Part shown: positions 17,539-26,494 of the stretch, piece by piece
Layout of the letters: the number at the start of each line of letters is the position of its first letter
Numbering within the stretch: position 1 is the stretch's first letter
Assembly (NCBI GenBank): GCA_020073365.1
Contig: JAIQFL010000026.1
Span: 1 to 51,076 of the forward strand
DNA length: 51,076 nt
Direction: 5' to 3'
From: Terriglobia bacterium
Lineage (GTDB): Bacteria > Acidobacteriota > Terriglobia > Bryobacterales > Bryobacteraceae
Made by a program: the position numbers and the translations under genes
Notes under the pieces: generated by a model
What the model was told of the DNA's origin: nothing
What the model saw: the letters and a program-made list of their open reading frames with translations, nothing else
The model's database searches: none

Positions 17539-18465
17539 CTACTTCGGCACCGAAATGGTGATGTTGCGGTATTTCATCCCGCCCGTGTGATCGCCCTGGA
17601 TGTAGAACGGGCCGGGCTCGCCTTCATTACTGTCGAGCGCGCCCCCGGTGATGCCTGGGATCTCTTTGTTGTCGACGGTCTTGACGCCGTTGCGAATGAT
17701 AGTCACCCAGCGGCCCACCAGGGTGACGTCGTAACTCTCCCAGGTTCCGGGCTTGCGCGGCAACTCCACCGCGGGAGCCAGGAAACTGTAGATCGAGCCC
17801 ATGCGGTGGAACTGGTCGTTCGCGTCCAGCGGTTCGTACTCCACCTGGACCTCGTAGCGCCCGCGCAGATAGATCCCGCTGTTGCCGTGGTCCGGGCAGT
17901 TGTACTCTATGTGCAACTTGAAATCATCAAACTTACGGGTGCTCTTCAGATTCGAGCCGTGATCCTGGTTTACCAGCTCGCCGTCCTTCTCCACCCAGTG
18001 ATTGGTGGCAGGGGTGATCGGTTCCCATCCCGTCAGGTCCTTCCCGTTGAACAGCGGTTCGGGATTGGTCCACGCGCCGGGCATGGGACGTTTCAAGGCC
18101 GGCGCCCGCACACCCGCCAGTTGCCCCTGCACGGTGTCCCCGCGCTTGATCGTGCCGGCGAGTTGGTCGCCGTCCTTGGTGAGGTCCCAGGTGGTCGCCG
18201 GTCCTCGATCGGTGGCCGGAATCAGAGTCAAGGTCAGGTGCGATCCCTGCAGTTTTGCGTCGGACGCCACGCGCGTGCTGGCCGAGCGGGGTTGGATCAG
18301 GGCGGATACCACGCCGTTGGTTTGCGTGACCTCCATCCAGTCGGGGTACGTGTCGCGGGGTGTCGTGACGGTGATATCCCAGCGGCCCTCAAACGGGCTG
18401 GTCTGTGCGACCGCGAATGGAAGAAGGCCGGTTACAGCGATTGACAAAAGACACAGTTGTTTCAT
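17539..18465 (-). CDS. Secreted DUF1080 (3-keto-disaccharide hydrolase-like) protein
   Basis: 308 residues. Signal peptide MKQLCLLSIAVTGLLPFAVAQ. Residues 25-115 are a small beta domain with DITVTTPRDTYPDWMEV; residues 128-308 are the DUF1080 jelly roll with the hallmark start LFNGKDLTGWEP and motifs FKLHIEYNCPDHGNSGIYLR, GRYEVQV and the ending GGMKYRNITI. DUF1080 enzymes act on 3-keto sugars or as concanavalin-like glycan-binding proteins; the reaction here is not proven. Stands alone and is divergent from the next gene, 60 bases away. Confidence 0.85.
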   Translation of the reverse strand: MKQLCLLSIAVTGLLPFAVAQTSPFEGRWDITVTTPRDTYPDWMEVTQTNGVVSALIQPRSASTRVASDAKLQGSHLTLTLIPATDRGPATTWDLTKDGDQLAGTIKRGDTVQGQLAGVRAPALKRPMPGAWTNPEPLFNGKDLTGWEPITPATNHWVEKDGELVNQDHGSNLKSTRKFDDFKLHIEYNCPDHGNSGIYLRGRYEVQVEYEPLDANDQFHRMGSIYSFLAPAVELPRKPGTWESYDVTLVGRWVTIIRNGVKTVDNKEIPGITGGALDSNEGEPGPFYIQGDHTGGMKYRNITISVPK

Positions 18466-18525
18466 CTTCAGATTAGTTTATCGGAAATAGCGGCCGCACG
18501 TTGCCCGGTGGTCATAATAGAGACG

Positions 18526-19659
18526 ATGCGCCGGTTCCTGATCCTCACGCTGCTCGCGGCCGCCGGGGGGACGGCCCAGAGTATCGTGGATCCGGCCAGG
18601 CTCGGTCCCAGGATGCTCGATTTCGACGGAGGGATCCGCGACGTGCCGCTCCAGTGTGAGGTCACGCCCCTCCAGCCCATGCTGAACTTCGGCTTTCGAT
18701 TTCAGGCCGGCTACGCGGTGCGGGTGCCCATGCAACAGTACCTCGGGCCGGGGCACGTATGGGTGGTACTTGTCCGTGTGACGCCGGACGGAGGAGACCA
18801 CAAACCTGTATATTTCGCCGCCAGGACGCGGCTTCCCGACATCCCCCGGACCAGGTTGGAAATGGAGCTTGGGGGCGGCTACCTGCTAGGCGAAGGCCGG
18901 TACCAGGCGGCCTGGAAGATGTTCGACGATGCCGGACGGGTGTGCCGTAAGCAATGGAGCATCGACGCCCGGCTGAGGCTCAGCGAGCGCAAGGTGAAAG
19001 TTGCGTTGCCGCCCTTCACGGTCGCGGAATTCTCCCTGCGTGGGGCGCCCCCTGCCGTTCACACCGGTGACGATGCGCCGCGCATCCGGCTTACTGTTCT
19101 GATGCACGCCACGCCCGTCAACCCACGCAGGACCAGACTCGGCGCGAGGGACCGGATGCTGCTGCTGGGCACGCTATCGTCGCTGCTCGACCGGCTGCCG
19201 GTGCGCTCCGTCCGGCTGGTGGTGTTCAACCTGGATCAGCAGAAGGAGTTGTACCGCGAGGAGAACTTCGTCCCGCAATCTCTGAACCGGGTGGCGCAGT
19301 CCATCGAGGCCGTGGAGTTGGGAAGAGTGGATTACCGGGTGTTGCAGAACCGCGGGGGGCACCGGGAACTTCTCGCCGCCATGGTGAATGGCGAACTGAC
19401 CGCGAAGGAGCCGTCCGATGTGGTGCTGTTTCTCGGCCCGATGGCGCGGTTTCAGGACAAGGTGCCGTCGGACGAGTTAGAGAAGCCTGCCGGCGCGATG
19501 CCGCGATTCTACTATCTCCAATACCGGCCCAACTTTCCGCAGCCCGCGACCTCTCCGGACGTCATCACGCAGGCGGTGGCGAAGCTGAAAGGAAAGACGC
19601 TGGTGATTCACTCGCCGGGGGATTTTGCCAAAGCCATCGAGCAAGTGGAGCGGCGATAG
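18526..19659 (+). CDS. Hypothetical secreted protein (Acidobacteria-type)
   Basis: 377 residues from ATG 18526, where a clear signal peptide begins (MRRFLILTLLAAAGGTAQ); a longer in-frame start reaches into the divergent promoter and is rejected. No domain is recognised. The centre (IRLTVLMHATPVNPRRTRLG ... LLLGTLSSLLDRLP) and the end (DVVLFLGP ... PRFYYLQY ... DVITQAVAKLKGKTLVIHSPGDF) have alternating strands and helices like a von Willebrand A or Rossmann layout, but no MIDAS motif is visible. Single gene between two intergenic repeats. Confidence 0.6.
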   Translation: MRRFLILTLLAAAGGTAQSIVDPARLGPRMLDFDGGIRDVPLQCEVTPLQPMLNFGFRFQAGYAVRVPMQQYLGPGHVWVVLVRVTPDGGDHKPVYFAARTRLPDIPRTRLEMELGGGYLLGEGRYQAAWKMFDDAGRVCRKQWSIDARLRLSERKVKVALPPFTVAEFSLRGAPPAVHTGDDAPRIRLTVLMHATPVNPRRTRLGARDRMLLLGTLSSLLDRLPVRSVRLVVFNLDQQKELYREENFVPQSLNRVAQSIEAVELGRVDYRVLQNRGGHRELLAAMVNGELTAKEPSDVVLFLGPMARFQDKVPSDELEKPAGAMPRFYYLQYRPNFPQPATSPDVITQAVAKLKGKTLVIHSPGDFAKAIEQVERR

Positions 19660-19664
19660 CGTTC

Positions 19665-19697
19665 GGTGGGGCAAACGATCGGTTTTTGTCGTCTGCC
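19665..19697. repeat. GTGGGRCARACGATCG-type hairpin repeat
   Basis: Starts GGTGGGGCAAACGATCG and folds on itself through GGCAAACGA / TCGTCTGCC. The left arm matches the terminal arms of the element at 29910-30065 and the copy at 45303-45317. Lies directly behind the gene ending at 19659 and may also act as a terminator (TTTTT in the loop). Confidence 0.6.
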
Positions 19698-19757
19698 TGG
19701 GCTCGATACTGGCCTCGGACAAACGTGACAGTCCACGAAGACCGATGTTCAGGCCCA

Positions 19758-20474
19758 CTACTGGGGCAAATTGAGTGTCAGGCCCCGCTCGCGGTTCAGT
19801 TGCAGGCTCAGCTCGCGGTCCACGGTGTCGAGGGCCACTTGCTTTTCCTCGTGCTGGAGCGTGACATAGTGCAGCGTTTTGCCATCCACCCAATATGCCG
19901 CAGCCGCGCGGATCACATGGTCTTTGAAGGCCACCAGATAGATGGGTGAAGCGTCACCGCCGCCCGACCGCCGGATCTCCTGGCCGTACTGATCGTATTC
20001 ACGGGTCACCGGCGTCGCGCGCTCGGTGTAGACCGGCGCGGATTGGGCCTGCGAAGGATAGACCACGGTCACATTCGGCGAGGGATTGTATGCTGGAGCG
20101 GCGTAGGACGCCGGATACGAGTAGCCGTAGTCATAGGGATAGGCGTAACCGGGATAGCCAAGTCCAAGTCCAAATCCGAATCCTCCCCAGTATGGATTAA
20201 AGAAGGGCGAGGCGAAACCGCCAGAGAAGCCGCTACGGAATCCTCTGAAGCTTCCCATGAACGCCCCGCCGAATGGGGCGAAACCGCCTCGATTAAATCC
20301 GCCGTTGAAGCCCCCGAATCCGCCGCCGTGGAACCCGCCGCCAAAGCCGCCTGAGAATCCTCCGTGCCCACCGCCGAAACCGCCGCGAGCACCACCGCCG
20401 CCCATACCACCCCGCTGTGCCATGGCGTTTCCGGCCAGCAGGCAACATAGTGTAATTTGCAGAAAGGCCCTCAT
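19758..20474 (-). CDS. Secreted glycine/phenylalanine-rich protein
   Basis: 238 residues from ATG 20474, where a signal peptide begins (MRAFLQITLCCLLAGNAMAQ). Residues 21-105 are a Gly/Phe repeat region with units such as GGFGGGHGGFSGG and GFNGGF; 105-140 are Tyr/Pro-rich (YPYDYGYSYP). The C-terminal 70 residues are ordered (IYLVAFKDHVIRAAAAYWVD ... LHYVTLQHEEKQVALDTVDR), similar to domains found in Acidobacterial secreted proteins with a 'lysine-binding' beta hairpin. Function unknown. The Gly-rich part is flexible and may be surface-exposed. Confidence 0.75.
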   Translation of the reverse strand: MRAFLQITLCCLLAGNAMAQRGGMGGGGARGGFGGGHGGFSGGFGGGFHGGGFGGFNGGFNRGGFAPFGGAFMGSFRGFRSGFSGGFASPFFNPYWGGFGFGLGLGYPGYAYPYDYGYSYPASYAAPAYNPSPNVTVVYPSQAQSAPVYTERATPVTREYDQYGQEIRRSGGGDASPIYLVAFKDHVIRAAAAYWVDGKTLHYVTLQHEEKQVALDTVDRELSLQLNRERGLTLNLPQ

Positions 20475-20602
20475 GGAATCATCCTCTACTGGGAGCTTAC
20501 TCCTGAAAGTAGCGGTACGCAAGCCGGTAGGTTCCCGGCAGGGGGATCCCCGAAGCAGGCCCCAGCGCTGTCCGCTTGCCTGCGAGTAAGATCGTATTAT
20601 CG

Positions 20603-21382
20603 ATGATTTATACCTGTTATGAGATGGCTAGGGATTGCCGGGCCGATCTGCCGGAGGGGTGGTCCTATTTCCTTTCCAACTATGTTCCGATAGTCCGAAG
20701 GTTGGTGGCTCGCTATGGGCCGGGAGATGACGCGCTGGTTGGCCGCGTGCTGGTGGGGATCCGCAAGCCCGAATCGAGCCTGTTTCAAACCCTGGAACCG
20801 GTGCCGGAGCGATGGTTCTTGGCCGAATTGCGCCAAAAAGTACTGGCCGAACTGGAAACACCGGTTCCGGAGATCGAAATCGATCTGGACACCGTGGCAG
20901 CCGCGCTGGAGCCGCTGACCATGGTCGAGAAGCAGGCCGCCTGGATCGAGACCATGCGCTACACCCCGGAAGAAACCGGTCCAATGCTGCGCATGGCTCC
21001 CAAGACCGTGGAGAAGATCCGCGACCGCGCGGCCGAGCTCCTTCGCGGCAAGGTGGATGCCTGGCGGCGCAGCCTGCTGCCGGATAACGGCGCGTCGCTG
21101 GGGCGAGCCGCATCCGCGGGGGCCGGCAAAGACTGTCTCTCGCCCAAGACATTCCTGAATATCCTGGACGGCCGCATGACCTGGCGTGGGCGCGAAGAGC
21201 TGGAGCGGCACGTCAATGGCTGCTGGCACTGCATCGATCACTTCTGCCGGATGGTGGAGATCGTGGAGTTGGTGCGCGGAATTCAGCCGCTGACGGAGCC
21301 AGAAGTGGAACCGTTCCGCCGGCTGCTCGGCATCCAGGAGCAGAAACGGTCCGTGTGGAAGCGCTGGCTGGGCGGGTCGTGA
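20603..21382 (+). CDS. Sigma-like/zinc-finger regulatory protein
   Basis: 259 residues from ATG 20603. The middle (LEPLTMVEKQAAWIETMRYT ... APKTVEKIRDRAAELLRGKV) resembles sigma-70 region 4, where a helix-turn-helix follows 'LTxxEKxxxW'. The C-terminal part has a zf-HC2/anti-sigma-like motif: HVNGCWHCIDHFCRM preceded by LERH, giving H-x3-C-x2-C spacing. The order sigma-like DNA-binding then zinc finger in one chain is unusual. The protein shares its overall character with the sigma-like gene at 12405-13007. Not in an operon. Function unassigned. Confidence 0.6.
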   Translation: MIYTCYEMARDCRADLPEGWSYFLSNYVPIVRRLVARYGPGDDALVGRVLVGIRKPESSLFQTLEPVPERWFLAELRQKVLAELETPVPEIEIDLDTVAAALEPLTMVEKQAAWIETMRYTPEETGPMLRMAPKTVEKIRDRAAELLRGKVDAWRRSLLPDNGASLGRAASAGAGKDCLSPKTFLNILDGRMTWRGREELERHVNGCWHCIDHFCRMVEIVELVRGIQPLTEPEVEPFRRLLGIQEQKRSVWKRWLGGS

Positions 21383-21398
21383 AGAGTCGTGCGCGGGT

Positions 21399-21494
21399 TC
21401 GCCTCTGGGGAGAAGCGCGGGTCCAGGGGGACCGTCCACCAAAGGGACCCCAGGACCAGGGGATCCGCCCTTTGGGGTGCCCCCTGGGCCCGGC
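21399..21494. repeat. GC-rich palindromic intergenic repeat with copy B of the 21-base unit
   Basis: The gap 21383-21533 holds GGGTCCAGGGGGACCGTCCACC and GGACCAGGGGATCCGCCCTTT-type dyads (in part related to the 14066-14200 element), ending in the 21-base unit at 21474-21494 that is identical to 13313-13333. No gene. Confidence 0.5.
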
Positions 21495-21533
21495 GCCGGA
21501 GAGTACCTGTGCCACGGCTGACGCCCGCACGCG

Positions 21534-23222
21534 TCACTGAGATTTGCGGCCCGCAGTAGCCAGCGTGCTCAGTTTCTTCTCGATTTGGGCGGCCTTCTGC
21601 CGCTGCGGTTCGGTCAAACTGGTTTGATCCGAAGCGAGGCGTTCCGAATTCTCGTTGGGATAAGTATAGAAGGCGCCGGTGCTGGCCTTCTGCTGGACCA
21701 TCAGTTTGTAATTGCCGTCGGTATGGAAATTCCTGGCCCACGTGTAGAACTCGCTGGTGTGTGCATCGCTTTGCTGCGGGTCGGCAGGCGGCTCGGGCAA
21801 CGTAATCGAGGTGCCGGTCTGCAGCCCGGCTTGCGGCCCGAAATAGGCGGTCGTCAAGCCGGCCAGGCGCCCCTCCGCGGCCGCCAGGCTGAAGTTCACA
21901 TCGGTCGTCATGTCGTTGAGAGTCGGCCCGCGATATGGGTCGGAGGTGTCCAGATCGGGTGCGGACGTGGTGTCATCGACGGCCAGGTCGCTCTGCCGGT
22001 TCTCCTCCTGGTGGGCCGGGCCGTAAGTCCGGAAATGAGGATGTGCGTCCTGGGCAATCATTCCCTCCCAGTTCGAACCATAGTCGAGCGTGATCACGAA
22101 GCCTGCCTGGAGGATGCGGCCGGCGCCCTGAATGTACTTCTCCAGTCCCAGGTTGATGTAGGTCACCACGCCTCGCTCATCTTTCGCCAGTTCCGTGGCA
22201 TAGAAACGCGCATAGCGGCGGAGATGTTCGGCGAGTTCGGGAATGACGTGGGCCGGAACGTACAGTTCGCTGAACTCCAATGACTGCGCGGCCGAAACAT
22301 AATCCTTCGAGGGAACCAACGCCTCCAGGAGCGCCACAAACGCCGCCCGTGTCAGGTACGTATGATCCTGCTTGCCGGGGAAGAACCTGCTCTTGATGGC
22401 GCGGTCGCCCTGTTCCACGGTCTCCGCCACGGGGGCCGGCACATCCTTCTTGAGCCTCTCCCAAGTCTTTTGGAACAACGAAGCCGCGACGAACGCCACT
22501 TCCGCCGAGCCATCCGCCGAGAGGATGATCTTGTGCACACTGAAAGCGTCGGGCAGTTCGTTGGAGAGCACCACGCCCTTTTGGGTGTCCGGCGGGATAG
22601 TCGCCGTGGGATCGGTAGCGTCCGCCTCCCGCGCTTCGAATCGCTTGCCGAACCGGGAATTGCGCTCGCGTTGCTTCTTGCTCAGGGCCGGGGAGCGATC
22701 GTAGCAGATATAGAAAACCTGAGCCGCGAACTCACGCCAGGATGGATCGGGACTGTCCTTGGCCTGCTGGTCCAGGTAATCCAAAATCGATTCGGCCAGG
22801 GAGCCGTTGCCGGCTCCGAACTCTGCGACGGTGAACGCTTCCCGCGGGCCCAACGTTCCCGCCTGGCGCATCCCGCGCCACATGCGGAACATCTGTTGGG
22901 CGATCATCTGGCCGAAGTAGGGGGCCAGAACATTGGGGAAGGTCTGGTAGTCCGTCGTGAAGCTGACCCGCCCGCTGGCATAGTAGCCAAACTTGGGATG
23001 GAACATCACCAGGTCCTGATACTCCAGAAACGAGGGAAAGTAGTCCTTCACGGCTGTCTCGGTTCCGGGAGCGACGTGGATTTCATCGTGAAGCTCCCGA
23101 GGGTTCACCAACCGCCGGTCGCCGGCAGCGTCCGCGTGGGCATGCGGCCAGGGAAGGCAGCACAGCATTGCCAACACCAGAAGCATTGGCGCAAACCACG
23201 ACCCGCGGAAAAAAGCACGCAT
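21534..23222 (-). CDS. MidA/NDUFAF7-like SAM methyltransferase with a signal peptide
   Basis: 562 residues from ATG 23222. The catalytic part matches the MidA (DUF185) family: LEYQDLVMFHPKFGYYASG (family 'F..LALYHPxxGYY'), SAM-binding loop VAEFGAGNGSLAESIL, LSNELPDAFSVHKI (family 'SNELLDAFPVH') and FVITLDYG. The enzymes methylate arginine in mitochondrial complex I (NDUFAF7); bacterial roles are poorly known. Here the protein begins with a clear Sec signal (FAPMLLVLAMLCCLPWPHAHADA), and the usual ~350-residue core is extended by insertions and a C-terminal tail. An exported SAM-dependent methyltransferase would be odd, since SAM is cytoplasmic. Single gene. Confidence 0.8.
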   Translation of the reverse strand: MRAFFRGSWFAPMLLVLAMLCCLPWPHAHADAAGDRRLVNPRELHDEIHVAPGTETAVKDYFPSFLEYQDLVMFHPKFGYYASGRVSFTTDYQTFPNVLAPYFGQMIAQQMFRMWRGMRQAGTLGPREAFTVAEFGAGNGSLAESILDYLDQQAKDSPDPSWREFAAQVFYICYDRSPALSKKQRERNSRFGKRFEAREADATDPTATIPPDTQKGVVLSNELPDAFSVHKIILSADGSAEVAFVAASLFQKTWERLKKDVPAPVAETVEQGDRAIKSRFFPGKQDHTYLTRAAFVALLEALVPSKDYVSAAQSLEFSELYVPAHVIPELAEHLRRYARFYATELAKDERGVVTYINLGLEKYIQGAGRILQAGFVITLDYGSNWEGMIAQDAHPHFRTYGPAHQEENRQSDLAVDDTTSAPDLDTSDPYRGPTLNDMTTDVNFSLAAAEGRLAGLTTAYFGPQAGLQTGTSITLPEPPADPQQSDAHTSEFYTWARNFHTDGNYKLMVQQKASTGAFYTYPNENSERLASDQTSLTEPQRQKAAQIEKKLSTLATAGRKSQ

Positions 23223-23278
23223 TAGCACAGCTTACTGCAACCGCAAGGCCGTGTGGGAACTCCGCGACGGAGCCCCTT

Positions 23279-23378
23279 GTGGGGCAGATTGTTAATCTGC
23301 TGCCGATTGGCAATCGGCCTTTTCTGTGGCAGCGAAAGGCGGATTGCCAGTCCGCCGCAGGTTGCCAACCTGCCCCAC
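23279..23378. repeat. Modular palindrome cluster bounded by GTGGGGCAG / CTGCCCCAC
   Basis: Outer arms 23279-23287 and 23370-23378 are perfect reverse complements. Inside are four consecutive hairpins: CAGATT-GTT-AATCTG, GCCGATT-GGC-AATCGGC, GGCGGA...TCCGCC and GCAGGTT-GCC-AACCTGC. Three share a TTGGCAA/TTGCCAA-like tip. No coding potential. This is a REP-type structure between two leftward genes. Confidence 0.75.
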
Positions 23379-23384
23379 ATTATC

Positions 23385-25514
23385 CTAAATCTCGCGCGGT
23401 CGACTCGCCGCCACCAGCCACAGCAGGGCAGTTGCAGCCAACAAGCTGATCGCGGCGCCGATTCGCAGGCTCATCGGGCGGAACTCGAATGCCACACGAT
23501 GCTCGCCGGGCGGCACCTGGACGGCCTGAAACGCTCCGTCCCAGCGTTCAATCCCGGCTGGATGCCCATCCAAAAAGGCCTTCCAGCCAGGGAAGAACTG
23601 CTCCACCAGGACAAACCGGCCGCCGCGTTCGGATCCGACCAGGAACTCGCGGCGTTCCGGGATCCACACCGCGGGTTCTGCTCTACCGCCATCCTCGTGT
23701 TCCCAATGATAGGGCGGCTTGGCGTGCAAGTATTCGTAGACGCGGCAAAAAATCTCCGTTGTGCCGACAAGTCGATAGTTGCGGCTGGCTGCCAGTAATG
23801 GTTCGCCCGGGAAGCCGCTGCGTACCAGCACGTACCGCACGCCTAAAGCCTGGAGCATGGCTTCGTTTTCCAGGTCCGCGTAAAACAAGCGGTTCGTGCG
23901 AAACGGGACCCAGCGCTCAATCGTTTTCTGGTACTCGGCCGGCAGAAAGGGGTCGAAACCCGCCGGAGTCGCCAGCCCCCAATAGCGGTAATCCACCGGG
24001 TCCGGCCCGGCGTCTTCATCGGTCACCACACGGTACTGCCGGTTCTCCCACATGGCGCGATAAGCGGCATCGTCTACGCCCGCTATCCCATACGGAAGCT
24101 GTAGGTCATCTACATCGCCGCGAATGGCATTGAACCAGCGCCCTGAGCCAAACACCTTGTAGTCCGTTGCGACTGTCAACACCAACAGGGCGGTGATGAG
24201 ATTTCTGCGCCGTCCGGTGGTCTGACGGACACACCAGAGACAGACAGAGAAGAGCACCAGGGCAATGGCTGTCTCGACCGCTGCCCGTGTACCGGTTGCA
24301 AACAACCCGCCACGATGCCAAATCCACAGTTCACGAAAAGACCACGCGGCCAGCGCGGTCGCAGAACCAAAGAACGCCCAGGCCGGTATGGTGCCCGGTG
24401 AACGAGCCTCCAGGAAGTCATTCAAGCCGGTAGCCGTGATTAGCGCCGCCATGGCCGCAACGGCTGCATAGAAACTATAGGGCTGCATGGTGTAATCCAA
24501 TGCCGGAACCCGTTCGACCGCTCGGATCAGGAAGTGTGGTGGATCGGCCAGGAGAAGAGCAACGGCCAACCCCAACACCGGCTGGAAGTAAGCACGACCT
24601 TGGTGTCGCCGGATCGCCCATGCCATGGCGAACAGGGCCGGGAGACCGAGATATAGGTACATGCTGCCCGGATCGAAATAGGTAGGATGGCCAGAGTTGA
24701 AATCAAACCAATTCGGAACCAGGTAGGAGAGCAGCAAGGTGCCCGGGCCGTAAGCTCCGGGCCGGTACTTGCGTTCCAGGACCATGAGCGATTCCGCTTC
24801 CATGGTGGGCAGCAGTTGCACCATGAACAATAGCACCGATGCTACTATTGCAAGGCAGACACCCATGGCTGCCCGCGCGTGCGAACGGCTCCCCAGAGCG
24901 TAAACCACGATGATCACGCAACTGGCAATCCAAGCTGCCGGATAGCCTGCCAGGAAAGACAAGGCTGAGGCAGCGGCGACCTTCCACAAGGGGCGCCAAT
25001 CGCACCGGTCCACCGCTTCATCGATACCCCAAAGCCCCAACGGTATCCAGGTCATTGCGCCGATAGTGCCGGGGTGCCCGAGCTGGTAAACCATGTGCCC
25101 CGTGAAGGCGAAAACGGCTGCTCCGAAGGCGCTCGCGAGTTTCCCGGTTCTCCCCCGCAGCCACACGTAGCACAACAGAAATGCCAGCCATACGTGCACG
25201 AATGTGAACACCTCCAGGGCCTTGAACGGAAGCTTTGGCAGGGTCCAGGCTGCCGCATACATGAGCCATGTCGGCGGGTAGAAGAGTGCCGCCTGGACGT
25301 TTCCGGCAAACGAGATGCCACAGTAAATGGACGAATCCCACTGCGCGATCCGGCCCTCCTTGAGCGCCTGGAAAGCGAACCGCTGGAGTGGATAGTGATA
25401 ACCCTCGATGTCGGACCACAGATGGACCTGCTTGAACGGAGGCAAATACTCATAGAAAAACGCGCAGCTCGCAATGAGCGCCAGGGCGGCAACCAGCAGG
25501 CGCTCCCGACCCAT
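23385..25514 (-). CDS. YfhO-like multi-pass membrane protein
   Basis: 709 residues from ATG 25514; the upstream in-frame extension runs into the end of the ROK gene. About 12-14 hydrophobic helices, starting LLVAALALIASCAFFYEYL, with the loop FKQVHLWSDIEGYHYPLQRF and the WDSSIYCGISFAGNVQAALFYPPTW segment typical of YfhO/GT-C glycosyltransferase-like proteins (first-loop acidic residues). The C-terminal ~150 residues are extracytoplasmic beta (LVEQFFPGWKAFLDGHPAGI ... FRPMSLRIGA), also a YfhO feature. Likely uses polyprenyl-linked sugars to glycosylate wall or lipid; activity is not proven. Four bases downstream of the ROK kinase gene. Confidence 0.8.
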   Translation of the reverse strand: MGRERLLVAALALIASCAFFYEYLPPFKQVHLWSDIEGYHYPLQRFAFQALKEGRIAQWDSSIYCGISFAGNVQAALFYPPTWLMYAAAWTLPKLPFKALEVFTFVHVWLAFLLCYVWLRGRTGKLASAFGAAVFAFTGHMVYQLGHPGTIGAMTWIPLGLWGIDEAVDRCDWRPLWKVAAASALSFLAGYPAAWIASCVIIVVYALGSRSHARAAMGVCLAIVASVLLFMVQLLPTMEAESLMVLERKYRPGAYGPGTLLLSYLVPNWFDFNSGHPTYFDPGSMYLYLGLPALFAMAWAIRRHQGRAYFQPVLGLAVALLLADPPHFLIRAVERVPALDYTMQPYSFYAAVAAMAALITATGLNDFLEARSPGTIPAWAFFGSATALAAWSFRELWIWHRGGLFATGTRAAVETAIALVLFSVCLWCVRQTTGRRRNLITALLVLTVATDYKVFGSGRWFNAIRGDVDDLQLPYGIAGVDDAAYRAMWENRQYRVVTDEDAGPDPVDYRYWGLATPAGFDPFLPAEYQKTIERWVPFRTNRLFYADLENEAMLQALGVRYVLVRSGFPGEPLLAASRNYRLVGTTEIFCRVYEYLHAKPPYHWEHEDGGRAEPAVWIPERREFLVGSERGGRFVLVEQFFPGWKAFLDGHPAGIERWDGAFQAVQVPPGEHRVAFEFRPMSLRIGAAISLLAATALLWLVAASRPREI

Positions 25515-25518
25515 CGCG

Positions 25519-26409
25519 TTACCGCGCTTCGGAGGCGGACGCCTGCTCCGCCAGCACCAGCGCACCCAGCACTCCGGCGCGCGAACCCAACCGCGGAGGA
25601 ACCACGAAATCCTCGCGCCGCTCGGTAATCTCCGCCACCTGGATATAGCCGTTGAGAATCTGCGCCAGATCCTTCCGGATCAATCGGAACAGGTGCGTCT
25701 GTTCCATCACGCCGCCACCCAGCACGATCCGTTCCGGCGAAAGCGTGCACACCCAGTTCGCCAGTCCGAGCGCGAGGTAGTGCGCTTCGAGCACCCACGC
25801 CGGGTGGTCTGGAGGCAGGTCTCGCGCCGTCGCTCCCCATCGGGCTTCGATCGCCGGACCGGACGCCAACCCTTCGAGACAATCGCCGTGGTATGGGCAT
25901 GCGCCGGGGTAGGGATCTTGCGACACGTCGTGCGGCACGCGGATGTGTCCCATTTCCGGGTGCATCAGGCCGTGCAGGATCCGGCCGTGGACCATGGCGC
26001 CGCCGCCGATACCGGTGCCCACCGTCAGATACACGAAATCCGACAATCCCTGTGCGGCGCCCCATCGCGCCTCCCCGAGGGCGGAGCCATTCACGTCGGT
26101 ATCGAAGCCCACCGGAACTCCCAGGGATCTTCGAATGGCCCCCGCGAAATCGAAGTTGCGCCAACCCGATTTCGGCGTGGACGTGATGTAGCCGAAGGTG
26201 GGCGATTCGGGATGGAGGTCAACCGGTCCGAACGACGCGATGCCGACGGCCTGCAATTCACCGCCGGCGCGCTCCCGAAAGTAGGCGACGGCCGCTTCGG
26301 TGGTGGCTTGGGGCGATGTGGTCGGGAACTGGACGGTCTTGAGGTCCTCGGGGGTTGTGCCGACGCCGCAAACGAACTTGGTGCCGCCGGCTTCGATGGC
26401 GCCGAACAT
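25519..26409 (-). CDS. ROK-family sugar kinase (fructokinase-like)
   Basis: 296 residues from ATG 26409. Opens with the nucleotide loop [17 protein letters not shown]; the catalytic D/G region is [20 protein letters not shown], the second phosphate loop is [16 protein letters not shown], and the zinc-binding ROK motif is [11 protein letters not shown] ... [14 protein letters not shown]. The sequence [16 protein letters not shown] is typical of ROK fructokinases (ATP + fructose to fructose-6-P). Cytoplasmic. Probably transcribed with the YfhO gene. Sugar specificity is inferred from family likeness only. Confidence 0.88.
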   Translation of the reverse strand: MFGAIEAGGTKFVCGVGTTPEDLKTVQFPTTSPQATTEAAVAYFRERAGGELQAVGIASFGPVDLHPESPTFGYITSTPKSGWRNFDFAGAIRRSLGVPVGFDTDVNGSALGEARWGAAQGLSDFVYLTVGTGIGGGAMVHGRILHGLMHPEMGHIRVPHDVSQDPYPGACPYHGDCLEGLASGPAIEARWGATARDLPPDHPAWVLEAHYLALGLANWVCTLSPERIVLGGGVMEQTHLFRLIRKDLAQILNGYIQVAEITERREDFVVPPRLGSRAGVLGALVLAEQASASEAR

Positions 26410-26445
26410 GGCTAGCTCGGTGCGTAGACGCGAGGGCGCCGCCAC

Positions 26446-26481
26446 GTGGAGCGGCCTTTCAGGCTGCCAAGCCCGCTCCAC
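26446..26481. repeat. GTGGAGCGG...CCGCTCCAC palindrome
   Basis: Perfect 9-base arms at 26446-26454 and 26473-26481, interior CCTTTCAGGCTGCCAAGC. The left half is nearly the same as 49246-49262. Lies between the ROK gene start and the isomerase gene stop. Confidence 0.6.
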
Positions 26482-26494
26482 GGGACGCGAAACC

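Noticed and set aside
23279..23378. CRISPR array
   Set aside because: The units are different palindromes without constant repeat or unique equal-length spacers, and no cas genes are present.
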